64,000 nt of DNA from Entamoeba invadens IP1. Its lineage: Eukaryota; Evosea; Mastigamoebida; Endamoebidae. A program made the position numbers and the translations under genes. The notes beneath the pieces were generated by a model, which worked only from the letters and a program-made list of their open reading frames with translations, was not told the DNA's origin and did not search any database. Each line of letters begins with the position of its first letter. Positions within the stretch are counted from its first letter, which is position 1. Location: assembly GCF_000330505.1 (NCBI RefSeq), contig NW_004443623.1, positions 77,369-141,368 on the forward strand, written 5' to 3'. This document shows positions 32,788-43,172 of the stretch, piece after piece.

Positions 32788-34303
32788 CAGTAAAAAGTGT
32801 CTTTTTGTGGGTTTTTGTGTTTGTGGGTTACAGGAGGCAGAATAATTACTTGACAAAGAATAAATTGATTGACAGAAAGATGATTGGCCAAAACGCCCAA
32901 TTAACGATTTTTGGTTAGTTGTTTTAGGTTTATTTTTTCGGGAATTACCACTCATTCTATTTTTATAATTAGAAATTACTTGACAAAGACTAAAAACAGC
33001 GTTTTATTTTTCCAAAAACAAAAAATGGAACTGAACTCGATTAAGAAACGTCTTTTCGAACAATTCAGTTCTGGATCTCCTCCAATTCGCCAATTGTGAG
33101 TTTGAAAGGCTCGAGACTCTAGTGAAGCGCGTCAATGTTACTGCCGTAGACTTGGTGATCTCCATGGTATAATACATGGAAGTTGTCACAAATACTGGCA
33201 ATTTAAATTTTTAGAATGGAATGTGTTACCCCGAGTTTCCCGATAACTCGATTTGCTATAACAATTCATTGATATGACTGACCAACACCGAAGTTTCAAT
33301 TGAAGAAAAAAGCTTTCTTACTCTTCCTTTACAAATCAGATACAGTAACTGTCGCTATTTTATCGGGTGGAGCAAAGAGTCGTTTGATGATTGCTGCATT
33401 TGAAAATATGTTAGAAAATGCACAAAACTCTCAATTAAACAATTTTATGTGTGTTTTTAAAAGCACGGTAAGTGCTCTTAATGTCACAAAGCTTTCACTT
33501 TATAAAGTGGAAACAATCATGTTTATGCATCTTCACAAAACACAGAAGGACATTTTAGGCATTCTAAACAGCCTTTTTGGTAATTGTGACTTCTTTGTTG
33601 CTTTGGTTTTATTTATTCTGTGACTTTCATAATTTTCTTCTCCATCTTGGCTTGGTTTTTCACTCCATTTTTTGGGAGTTTTGAACACATTTCAAATTCC
33701 AATTATTCGGTTATGAACTGAAGAGACATGATATCTCAAGCTCTGTCGATATCATGTCTGAAAAGAGAGTATAAAACAACAGTTTTTATCGGATAACAAT
33801 TCTTTTTATGCTTTTTTTCAAATAATTTTTATGTTTTTAAGGTCAAGCATTCCTGTTATAATTATTACTCACATTCCTACTTATAGCAAAACCAAGTTTA
33901 TGGTAAAACAAATGAATTAATTTATTCGAGAAATGTAAACAAAATCCCCTAATGATGGTTCTCAAACCTTAATAAAAAATACTCTAAAATTTAAAAATAG
34001 AATTTTGTCATCCCTTTTTTCTTTGTCAAGTGATTTTTCAGCCTTCTGTACGTCTATTTGTGGGTCAATAGACCAATCAAATGCAAAACCCACAAATAAT
34101 TATTTTGCTCTTGAACCTTGAATTTAAGTACACTTAGATAAATAATATAGTTTTATTATAATTAAAAAAACTACTATATTTTCTATAACACTGATTTTTA
34201 ATGGAAAAAATGTTGAATAGAATTTACTTCACAATTCCATGATAAACCCACAAATAATTATTTTTTCTCTGTTTAAAAACCCACAAATAAACACTTTTTA
34301 CTG
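32788..34303. mobile_element. Tc1/mariner-like element (1.5 kb) with degraded coding traces
   Basis: Left end CAGTAAAAAGTGTCTTTTTG and right end, read inward, CAGTAAAAAGTGTTTATTTG form a terminal inverted repeat. TA flanks both sides (32786-32787, 34304-34305). TGTGGGTTT motifs are repeated just inside both ends. Plus-strand protein-like traces inside (MELNSIKKRLFEQFSSGSPP at 33024, then an ELETLVKRVNV-like stretch after a frameshift, and SGGAKSRLMIAAFENMLENA within 33300-33623) are broken by stops. I could not identify them as a transposase. The element ends 70 bp before an assembly gap. Confidence 0.75.
33724..33759. repeat. Hairpin with 12-bp arms
   Basis: AGACATGATATC (33724-33735) and its reverse complement GATATCATGTCT (33748-33759) are separated by 12 nt. 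It lies inside the 1.5-kb mariner-like element. Confidence 0.85.
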
Positions 34304-34932
34304 TATATATATTATATAGTTATAATAAATTATAACTATATTATATAGTTACAATAATATATATAGTCATGCGNNNNNNNNNNNNNNNNNNNNNNNNNNN
34401 NNNNNNNNNNNNNNNNNNNNNNNNNNNNNNNNNNNNNNNNNNNNNNNNNNNNNNNNNNNNNNNNNNNNNNNNNAGCTTATCGTGTAGTTAATTATTTAAC
34501 TAATTTAAGTATAGTTATTGTTTAAAATCATTTATTTAAATCTAAAGAAATTTTTAATTTTTTAATTTTTTCTTTTTGGAAATTCCAGTGTTTTGTAATT
34601 TTGAAAGATTTTGATGTTACGACCTGAAAATACTAAACTTGATAATAAACTTAATAAATATTTATTAATCAATGATGTATAGTTTTTATATAATTATGAA
34701 CTGAATTAACTTTTATGGAACTAAATAAATAATGTAGTCTTTATATCCATTCTGAATGAAACTATACCACAACTTATTTTGTAATTATATTATAATTATA
34801 CAAACAATAATGGACTTTAATAACGTAAAATCGTAAAATCGTAACTGATTTTTTTTTCAAAAAACGGTTAAAATAATTGCAAATAATATTTTAAAGGAAA
34901 TAAAGAATTTTTGAAAACTAAAATACAAAAAC
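34304..34932. other. Intergenic stretch with assembly gap
   Basis: Contains an N run at 34374-34473 next to AT-rich TATA repeats. The remaining sequence is the 5' flank of the 1292-aa gene. No other feature seen. Confidence 0.5.
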
Positions 34933-37900
34933 ATGTTCAAAGAGGTCAGCTCCTTATTAAGATCCTTTGGATCGTTTTTACAAACAAGAGCCCTTTCCAA
35001 ATCCATAGAAATAGTCGTACACCCTCATCCTGATGGTCAGAACTCTTCAAGTGCAATATCCCATTTGAAACTCTGCAATGAGAGTCTTTTATACAAAAGT
35101 GAATTAAAAAATCCGTTAGAAAGCAAATCGAGTGATCTAAAAATACAACGAAAGAAAGAAAATAATGGGCGAATGGAAATTGAAACAAAAAGTCTTAAAC
35201 TACATTCCCCATATAAATCCATAGTAACACACGCACCAGCAAACAAACAACTCACTTCCCCACCTCTCAACACTGAAACTGAAATATTCAAAGCTACAAA
35301 TTCTTCTTCTTCTGCGAACACAGGTGAAGGTTCTGGAGAGTCTCTACCAAACATTAATGAAACAGAAAATGGACGTCTTCATATTGAAATTGAAAAAATG
35401 GACGATGTGGAGCTCACGAGACTGTTTTGTCAAAACAAGTCTGTCACACCACAACTTATAAAAACAGAAGACGTGTGCGAACACCAAAATTTCGATTTTT
35501 TTAATTTCAATGAAATTTTTTTGAAGAGAAAAAGCGAGAGAGAAGTGGACGAAGATATTTATAGAACGTATTTGGATTCCATTGAAAATAAAGACACTCT
35601 GAAGTATTCTGCCGACTCCACTGATGACAAAGAACACTGCAAAAGTCCTCAAAATGAAAATTCAATTTATTTGGAACAAGAATTGGACGATAAAAATAGC
35701 GGAACTCAAATCAGTGAAATTCAAGAAGAAACAGAAAAGAGCGAAACGGAAATTAAAAGAGAAGAAGAAAATGAAGAGGAAAGTTCCCCGACATACAGTG
35801 ACACCCAAAGTGAAGACCAAGAAGATTTGGAAATGAAGGAAAATGCACTGAAAGAGGAGTCGCGGTACTCGTTAAGTTATTGGGACAGTCCCTTTCGTGA
35901 GAAGTTGTGTGATGAAATTCTGAAAAAAATAGAAAATCGAATGCCTTCACAAATATCAACGATACAAACAATTTCACAGTGTGGAATTCAAATGGACGAG
36001 AAGGAGAATGGAAATACTTCGGGAAGTGTGTTGTCGAGAGAGAACAGATCGTCACTGACCCAAAGAATAGAAGAAATGAAAAGGAGAACGTCAATATCAT
36101 CATCTTTTGTTAATACAAAGCAAATTGGGGAGGAAAAAGAGGAGGAAAAAACAATTAAATGTTATCAAAATAACAATATAATTCCGCATCATTTTAAAAG
36201 TGGTGATTCAATAAAGAAAATTCAAAATGGGTGCATTGGAAGGAAAACAGAAGAGAATGTGGTTGACTTGAATATGACTGAAAAGAGGGGGGAAAGCTGT
36301 ATACCCAAGAAATTGGATCAAATAAAAGAAACGTTTCTGTATCGTCCAAACACTTTACAAAGAGAAACACAAACAAAAGTTAACAATGAGAGTAAAGAAA
36401 GTTTCAAAAGTGTTGATGTTGAAGAGATAAAGTTTCCTTCTAATTATTATAATGAACGACTTGATGTGCAACAAGAAGGACAAGTAGACGGCAAACAACA
36501 ACTGCAAAACACACAAATAAACGAAAAGGTCCAAATGCAATGGTCTCAAAAATTGAATGAAAAAGAAGACCAAAAAGGTGTGCAACAAAAAGATGCAAAA
36601 TTGAATGAAGTGCATCGAAACACACAAATTGATTTTGAACTGCAAAGCCAAGTGCAACAAAGTGCCCAAAATACGCAACAGCAAAATACGGTCGTAATCA
36701 ATCAAACGAGGAACACATTTAATGGAAACGCAAATCAAAATACACGAGAAACGTTTAAAGTACAACAAACTGCAGATTTGGGAAATTTTAATGTTCAAAA
36801 TCACATTGAAAAGAATTTACAAGAAGGAATGAGAATGAATAATGGTATTTATAATTATAATAATAATATAATAACAAAAATGGAGGAACCAATGCCACTT
36901 TTACAGGAACAACAACAGAATAATGGACAAATGATTAATGCACAAGAATTTACTACTTTTAACAACTTCAGTGGAATACAACAACAACAACAACAACAAC
37001 AACAATATCAACAAAATCAAATGCAACAACAACCACAAAAGACAGCATATTCAAGTCTTACACTTCATATCGATAATTTGAATGAAATAAGAAATGATAA
37101 ATACAATTTGTATGACTCAAATGGCTTAGGAATGGAATTTCAAAATGTCAATAGGAATACTTGTATAACACAAGACGATCAACACGTCGATATTTCAAAT
37201 ATTTTAAATGTGTCAAATCAAATGGAGGTCATCCCAAACAACAACATGGAAGAAGAAGATGTCAATGAAGACCCGAAACAAATGCAAATGGACAATAAAA
37301 TCAATATTTTTGAGTTTGATCCGACACTGCAACAAATTTATGAAGAACACAAAGATGACCCGATATTACAATCGATGTTGGATGGTACAATTCCTCTTCC
37401 GAATGCAATAGAGCCGATACCAATTGAGTCCAATTCGTCAATGATCACATTGAAATTTATCGAACCGGTTCAATCGGGAACAACAGGGGATGTGCAAACA
37501 ACACTGCTGAATGGTTTACGAATTATCGATCTTGGGAAGTCGTGCAAACAATCAAATGAACGCCAAAGTATAAAAATGTTCAACGACGTGCAAATTATAC
37601 GAGACGAAAAGAATGAATTTAACACGAGTGTTCCATATTTTGAAATGAAAGATGTAGACCCGAATAAGCCGAATATCTCACTAAGTTTAATGGAGTTTAT
37701 TGGATACTTTGAAAGCTTGAAAGGGATCATGCCTCCAGTTGTTGGAGGGGAAGAATGGCCTACTCGAAATCAGGAGGGGACAACTGGATATGATGAGATA
37801 AGTGATATGTATGATGATACATGGGAAGATGAACTTGATGATATCCGAATACAATTACATGCAAATGTATTTGATAGTACAACTGACAAATGCGAAGAAA

Positions 37901-38811
37901 AATGTGAAGAAAATGAAATGCAAAATGATATGCAAAACGATAATGAATATAACAGCACTCATACCCTTAAGGACACAGACATTGATAATGAATGGGGAAT
38001 CACTATCATGCAAAAAAATCACGAAGAAATGCATTTAAAAGAACACGAGGAATATATTCAAAATAAAGCTATTACGAATCGATTGTGTAAAGGTAATGTC
38101 CATCAAGAAGATGGAAGGGAGTGCGATGAGTTGTATTACCGAGTTCGAAGTGAATGTTTAGGACCGATATCTTCTCAGAAAGAATATGATCCTAGACATC
38201 CATATCAACGGATACCTGTAGGAGTGACTACGTATTATAGTCCGACAATGCTACAAGGGATGGGGAAGTTATGTGAAGTTCCGTGGAAGACGAATACACC
38301 GAAAGTTGATAGTCGGTATAGGTTTCAGGGGGGATACTATTGTATGGTTAACAGGGCAGATGGGAAGGCGATTCGAGCGAATAAAAACGAGGAAGAGGAG
38401 ATGAATGAGACGAAAATTCAAAGGGAGAACGAGAGGAAAAAAAAAGTGAAGGAGAAGGAGCGAAGTGAGAAGAACAGAAAACAAGGGAAAGACGAAGAGG
38501 AGAAAGAAGTGAAGAAAGCGACGAAAAAGAAAACGACTAGAAAAGAAGAGAAGGAGGACAGCGATGACTTGAAGGAAGTTGAATACGTCGTGGACGACAA
38601 GAAACACGAAGTTAAGATGTTGGTCACCCGACATAAGAAAATGGTCGACCCGGAAGTGCTCGAAGAAGAGAAAAGAAACGAGGAAAAATATCGAATGGAA
38701 CAAAAGGAAAAGAAGAAACAAAAGAAGTTTGAAATTATGAAAAGAAAGGTCGAAGCTCAGATTGAATTAAGAAATAAAAAGAACAAGAAAGGCAGAAGAG
38801 CAAAGAAATGA
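34933..38811 (+). CDS. Large charged, Q/N-rich protein, probably nuclear, function unknown
   Basis: Single-exon ORF of 1292 aa. The N-terminal half is Ser/Thr/Glu-rich and probably disordered. The middle is Gln/Asn-rich, with a homopolymeric Q run near residues 683-691. A more structured, acidic region follows (about 840-1130), with FVP-like and DPNKPNISLSLMEFIGYFES sequence and several Trp. A conserved-looking block (YDPRHPYQRIPVGVTTYY, then VDSRYRFQGGYYCMVNRADG) lies at about 1082-1143. The last ~150 residues are Lys/Glu-rich, helical and end KKNKKGRRAKK, an NLS-like sequence. The layout suggests a chromatin or transcription scaffold, but I recognise no domain, and this is inference from composition only. 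Codon use is typical of an expressed gene. Confidence 0.7.
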   Translation: MFKEVSSLLRSFGSFLQTRALSKSIEIVVHPHPDGQNSSSAISHLKLCNESLLYKSELKNPLESKSSDLKIQRKKENNGRMEIETKSLKLHSPYKSIVTHAPANKQLTSPPLNTETEIFKATNSSSSANTGEGSGESLPNINETENGRLHIEIEKMDDVELTRLFCQNKSVTPQLIKTEDVCEHQNFDFFNFNEIFLKRKSEREVDEDIYRTYLDSIENKDTLKYSADSTDDKEHCKSPQNENSIYLEQELDDKNSGTQISEIQEETEKSETEIKREEENEEESSPTYSDTQSEDQEDLEMKENALKEESRYSLSYWDSPFREKLCDEILKKIENRMPSQISTIQTISQCGIQMDEKENGNTSGSVLSRENRSSLTQRIEEMKRRTSISSSFVNTKQIGEEKEEEKTIKCYQNNNIIPHHFKSGDSIKKIQNGCIGRKTEENVVDLNMTEKRGESCIPKKLDQIKETFLYRPNTLQRETQTKVNNESKESFKSVDVEEIKFPSNYYNERLDVQQEGQVDGKQQLQNTQINEKVQMQWSQKLNEKEDQKGVQQKDAKLNEVHRNTQIDFELQSQVQQSAQNTQQQNTVVINQTRNTFNGNANQNTRETFKVQQTADLGNFNVQNHIEKNLQEGMRMNNGIYNYNNNIITKMEEPMPLLQEQQQNNGQMINAQEFTTFNNFSGIQQQQQQQQQYQQNQMQQQPQKTAYSSLTLHIDNLNEIRNDKYNLYDSNGLGMEFQNVNRNTCITQDDQHVDISNILNVSNQMEVIPNNNMEEEDVNEDPKQMQMDNKINIFEFDPTLQQIYEEHKDDPILQSMLDGTIPLPNAIEPIPIESNSSMITLKFIEPVQSGTTGDVQTTLLNGLRIIDLGKSCKQSNERQSIKMFNDVQIIRDEKNEFNTSVPYFEMKDVDPNKPNISLSLMEFIGYFESLKGIMPPVVGGEEWPTRNQEGTTGYDEISDMYDDTWEDELDDIRIQLHANVFDSTTDKCEEKCEENEMQNDMQNDNEYNSTHTLKDTDIDNEWGITIMQKNHEEMHLKEHEEYIQNKAITNRLCKGNVHQEDGRECDELYYRVRSECLGPISSQKEYDPRHPYQRIPVGVTTYYSPTMLQGMGKLCEVPWKTNTPKVDSRYRFQGGYYCMVNRADGKAIRANKNEEEEMNETKIQRENERKKKVKEKERSEKNRKQGKDEEEKEVKKATKKKTTRKEEKEDSDDLKEVEYVVDDKKHEVKMLVTRHKKMVDPEVLEEEKRNEEKYRMEQKEKKKQKKFEIMKRKVEAQIELRNKKNKKGRRAKK

Positions 38812-39525
38812 TTGTTTATTGATTGGGTTGATTTTTGTTTCTGTTTTTGGACGGAACTAATAAAATGGAACGAATTTTGAAGAAGAACTCGTTTAAATTA
38901 TAAGAAGTCACAGAAAAATGAATTGGAAAAGAAATTTGAACAGTTTAAAGGATTAAACTATTCTTTATTATAAAATAACTATAATATATATAATACATAA
39001 ATATTATTTCAATTAATTAATAAACTTATAAATATAAGTTACAAAATAATATTCAATTAAAATTATAAAATAATTAATAGTTTATAGTATTAATAATAGA
39101 AATGTGTGTAAATAAAAGTCATTTATGCTAGATGTAAAAATGATAGAGTATGGTCACTCTTCATTAGATAAAACTGTGCCTTATGGTAGATTATAAATAT
39201 TAATAAAATGAAACTATTTAATTTAATTAATTAATTAAAACAAGATAGGTTTTGCATAAAACCGAGTTTTACAAAAAAGTGACCATTCTATAGTTTCGAA
39301 TTGGTCGACGAGTTTTAATAAAATTATAAGGCAATCATTTTTTATAAACTTGATATTTTCAAAACCATTCATTACAAATCATAAATTATACTATATAATA
39401 TAATATCATTTATTAAATTGTTTTATATAATATTAAAAATGAATTAGGTGCATAACTTGAATGATTTTTTTGAAATAGTAAATCAATATAAAAAATAAAA
39501 AAATTTAAAATAGTTACAAAATCAA
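38812..39525. other. Intergenic AT-rich stretch
   Basis: Lies between two plus-strand genes. AT-rich; no repeat or RNA gene recognised. Confidence 0.5.
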
Positions 39526-41214
39526 ATGACTAAAGAGTTAACTGCTGCTATTCTATCATCGTCTTATACGAGAATGATTGCTTTATTTGAACTAACAAAA
39601 ACACCAGAAGATTTTTTAAAGGTCAGAAAAGTCTATTATGACCTTTACAAAAGTTTTATTAACGCACTTGATGTATTGACTATAAAAAAATGTCAGTTAA
39701 GTGTCGAACCATTTGAGTCGTTTAATTCATTAGAAAAACTTGTTAAATACCAAAAATTAGCTTTTGAAGTCCCATCAAAGTACTTTTCTGATGCTGTTAC
39801 AGTTGCTTTAAACATCAACTATTCTGAAGTATATGATTTAATTCGGAATATTAAAAACGATATTAACAACACTAAGAACATCGACTCTTTGATTTCTTTG
39901 TGTGAAAAAATGATGGCAACCTTTTCAAAACTACTTCCTCTTAATATTATTGGGAAATGTGTTCTATTAATTTACAAAGACTTACACCAAGTACCTACAT
40001 CAAAATGTATTACATGGGAAACACTCCAAAATATAAGTCGGAATTTCAATGATCTTCGTGCATCTCTTGAATTATTTAACAAAAACAACTTTTTTATAAA
40101 AATGGGACCAGACAAAGTGAATTTCTCATCGAAAATATTTGGAAACACAGCAATTATAAATTCCATTGAAAAGAAAGACGAGCACAAAGTTGAATACAAA
40201 ATTTCACAACAAAATAAGCAGATTGAGGAATTGGAGAAAGAACTCAAAAAGTTCCAAAACGACGAAAAAGAAAATGAAACACAAATAGATACTCTAAAAA
40301 TAGAATTAGAACATTTAAATTTTCAAATTTTGCAATACCAACAAATTCTACAAAAAATGGAAATTGAAAAAGTCGAAGTTGAAAAAATCATATATGAAAA
40401 TCAACTTTTGAACAATTATTTACAACAACTTACACAACAACTCAATCAACTGCAATTAGATCTGAATAATAAAAATCAAGAACTTGAAAATTACAAAACA
40501 GAAAATAACCAAAATAAACAAATTATTGAACAACTCAATACTAATAGTTCCCAGCAACAATCGTTCATTGAAGGATTAAAGAAACAAATTTCTGAACCTC
40601 AAAACAACTCAACTGATACCGATAAAGAAATCCAAATTGAAACTTTAAAAATGAGTTTAGAAGAACAATCACAAAAAGTTTCTTCATTAAATTCTCAAAT
40701 TTTGCAATACCAAAAAATTATTCAAAAAATGGAAATTGAAAAAGTCAAAACAGAAAAAGTGGAAGATGAAAAAAACGAAAAGGATACCATTCTCACCGAA
40801 TCCGTAGAAATCAAAGCGCCTCAATTGCTTTTCTTAAGCGGTGGGAAATTCTCAGTAGATGTCCATGGAACTGTTATTGAATTTGATATGCCATCATTTG
40901 CTATAGCCCCCGTCACATATCAAATTGAAGGTGTTGGAGAAGTCAATGGAAAAGGTGGACAAAAATATGAATTAAAAGTATTAATGGAAGACGAAAATGA
41001 TCTTGTTAGAGATGGGACTAATCTAGTGAAAACCATTTATGTACCAAAACAGTTCGAGGGGCAAAAAGTGAATTTACCACTTCAAATATTAGACTACAAT
41101 CAAACAGTAACTATCGTCGTGCAAAACAATTCAATGTTTAAAATTGAAGGATTCGGGTGGTTCGACGAAAATCGAAAAAGAGGAGATTTATTTGTTACTC
41201 TCAAAATTGTTTGA
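39526..41214 (+). CDS. Coiled-coil protein with DnaJ-type C-terminal (substrate-binding) domain, no J-domain
   Basis: Protein of 562 aa. Residues ~1-220 are helical without a known motif. Residues ~225-425 are a Gln/Glu-rich coiled coil with an internal duplication (ILQYQQILQKMEIEKVEVEK at about 268, ILQYQKIIQKMEIEKVKTEK at about 392). Residues ~435-562 match the pattern of the Hsp40/DnaJ C-terminal domains: a MPSFAIAPVTYQIEGVGEV stretch like the pG...I.G.G region, NDLVRDGTNL in the place of RdGnDL, then IEGFGWFDENRKRGDLFVTL like the terminal G.G...GDLyv strand. There is no HPD-containing J-domain and no CxxCxGxG zinc finger. It could hold clients without recruiting Hsp70, or be an assembly factor; this is inference. 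Confidence 0.72.
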   Translation: MTKELTAAILSSSYTRMIALFELTKTPEDFLKVRKVYYDLYKSFINALDVLTIKKCQLSVEPFESFNSLEKLVKYQKLAFEVPSKYFSDAVTVALNINYSEVYDLIRNIKNDINNTKNIDSLISLCEKMMATFSKLLPLNIIGKCVLLIYKDLHQVPTSKCITWETLQNISRNFNDLRASLELFNKNNFFIKMGPDKVNFSSKIFGNTAIINSIEKKDEHKVEYKISQQNKQIEELEKELKKFQNDEKENETQIDTLKIELEHLNFQILQYQQILQKMEIEKVEVEKIIYENQLLNNYLQQLTQQLNQLQLDLNNKNQELENYKTENNQNKQIIEQLNTNSSQQQSFIEGLKKQISEPQNNSTDTDKEIQIETLKMSLEEQSQKVSSLNSQILQYQKIIQKMEIEKVKTEKVEDEKNEKDTILTESVEIKAPQLLFLSGGKFSVDVHGTVIEFDMPSFAIAPVTYQIEGVGEVNGKGGQKYELKVLMEDENDLVRDGTNLVKTIYVPKQFEGQKVNLPLQILDYNQTVTIVVQNNSMFKIEGFGWFDENRKRGDLFVTLKIV

Positions 41215-41656
41215 ATGACATTTTAATTTCAAAGTGGTGTTTGAGTTGTGTTATAGCCATTATATAATACAGTTTCTAATTAAAGACAACATATATAATA
41301 TAATATAATATAATATAATATAATATAATATAATATAATATAATATAATATAATATAATATAATATAATATAATATAATATAATATAATATAATATAATA
41401 TAATATAATATAATATAATATAATATAATATATAAAAATATTAGGATTATTACTACAAACTATTATAGTTATTTTTAATAAAATAAAAACAATAAAATAA
41501 AAAATGTGTTATTGTTGTTTTTTGAAAAAACAGAACGAGAAGCAATAAAATGAATTTGGCTCTTTGCAACAAATTACAACCAATAAGACCCAATTACAAA
41601 CTTTTCTTACAATTTGTGTGATATATTTAAAAAGAATTAGCGAAAAACAATAAAAA
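41215..41656. other. Intergenic stretch with microsatellite
   Basis: Between two plus-strand genes. Dominated by the TATAA pentanucleotide array at about 41289-41431; the rest is AT-rich 3' and 5' flank. Confidence 0.6.
41289..41431 (+). repeat. (TATAA)n pentanucleotide microsatellite
   Basis: A nearly perfect tandem array of the 5-bp unit TATAA, roughly 28 units, lying about 75 bp downstream of the stop codon of the DnaJ-CTD gene. Confidence 0.95.
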
Positions 41657-42451
41657 ATGTTTCAAAAACACGAACGTTCTGAATATGTGTCTTGTGCATC
41701 TTCTTGTCTTTCTCTTCTGACATCTTTGAAGTGTTATCCAGAGTGCACTTTATCGCAAGATGTAGTTCTTTCCCAGATCCATACCCTTCAAAATTTACTT
41801 CAAGAGTGTTCTGTACAACCGGAATACTCAATGATAATGACTCGAGAAAATGAACTCTTTGAAGAACGGTTACTTGCAGCTGAACGTGAAAGTAAAGTGA
41901 TTTACGAAATGGAAAAAGACAAGGAATACATTTTGCCCAACATCTTAACAAAAGAGGCCTATGAAATATCCCCGACACATTGTGACGGGTTGTGTATTGA
42001 CATTCCACGAGGTAGTGCCGATGATAATACCAAAATATGTCTATGGACAAAACAACAAGCTAAAAACCAGTTGTTCCAATTTGTCCCTTTCAGAAGTCAG
42101 GGCCACCCCAATTGCGTGTTAATCCAAAATTTGTCGACTGGGAAATATTTGGGTGTTGCGAAGGGGAAAAAGGAAAAAGTTGGGGAAAGTGTCAAACAAA
42201 CAAATAACAACAAAAATTTGGAGGAAAACCACTGGACTTTAAAAATGACGGAAAACGGAAATGTTAATATTTTGTGCGCACACAGTTTATTCTGTTTGGA
42301 CGTCGTTAAAGGAGGTAAAAAGGCGGGTACAGAACTGTGTGTGTGGAACACTGGTAATCAACAAAATCAAAAATTCGCGTTAACAAAGGCAAAAGACCAA
42401 AACGCTGTGATGCAACTCAAACGACAATTGGCAGAAAAAGAAGTATCATAA
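41657..42451 (+). CDS. Ricin-B-type beta-trefoil lectin-domain protein
   Basis: Protein of 264 aa without a signal peptide. The N-terminal ~110 residues are helical, with several Cys and an acidic stretch (ENELFEERLLAAERESKVIY). Residues ~115-250 form a ricin-B/beta-trefoil module: CIDIPRGSADDNTKICLW, QNLSTGKYLGVA and FCLDVVKGGKKAGTELCVW show the D/N-x-G...v.lW repeats, and NQLFQF and NQKFAL stand in the QxW positions. Such modules bind sugars; here the protein is predicted cytosolic, so the ligand is unclear. The ATG at 41657 is the first in frame. Confidence 0.78.
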   Translation: MFQKHERSEYVSCASSCLSLLTSLKCYPECTLSQDVVLSQIHTLQNLLQECSVQPEYSMIMTRENELFEERLLAAERESKVIYEMEKDKEYILPNILTKEAYEISPTHCDGLCIDIPRGSADDNTKICLWTKQQAKNQLFQFVPFRSQGHPNCVLIQNLSTGKYLGVAKGKKEKVGESVKQTNNNKNLEENHWTLKMTENGNVNILCAHSLFCLDVVKGGKKAGTELCVWNTGNQQNQKFALTKAKDQNAVMQLKRQLAEKEVS

Positions 42452-42827
42452 TAAGAGAAGAATAAGTTCTATTTTTGATATATATTTCTATTAGTAATAA
42501 TTAAATATAAGTTATTATAGTTTTAATCAAATTTAAAGGTAAAACAACACGAAATAAAGTAAACACTATAAAATGGGAAATAATTGAAACAACGCTTTTA
42601 ACATTAAAATATGTTTCAATATTTTTTAATCATTTTATGAACATAAAACTTGTAACATTGTTTTAACCCACTCATTATTTATTTTTCTTGTATAAAACTA
42701 CTTTTTGAATTATTTCTATTTTTATCTTTTTGTTTTACAAATACAATCAAATAATTATAGTATTTATAATTTTAAATTTTAAATTTATTACTTAATTTTT
42801 AACTTGTAAAATAAATAGAAGTCAAAT
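42452..42827. other. Intergenic AT-rich stretch
   Basis: Between the lectin-domain gene and the Q-rich secreted RNase gene. No feature recognised. Confidence 0.5.
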
Positions 42828-43138
42828 ATGGAATTGGGAATTATTATTCATATGATCATCTTTTTGGTTATATCCATTGTTCTCGGTCAACCAGATAAAC
42901 ACAAAGAGGAAAGTTCTCGAACTCCTCCTCAATACCCTGCATATGGACATACTCAACAAACATATCAACAACATCAACAACAGTTTCCTTATTTTCAAAG
43001 TCAAGGTCATCCAAGTGGTTTAATTCAACAGCAACAACAACAAGTACCTCATCAATATTATCAACAATACTATAATCCAAACCAACAACAACAACAATAT
43101 TATTATTATTATCCAGGTGTTCATGGACAATTATATCC

Positions 43139-43172
<34 letters not shown>

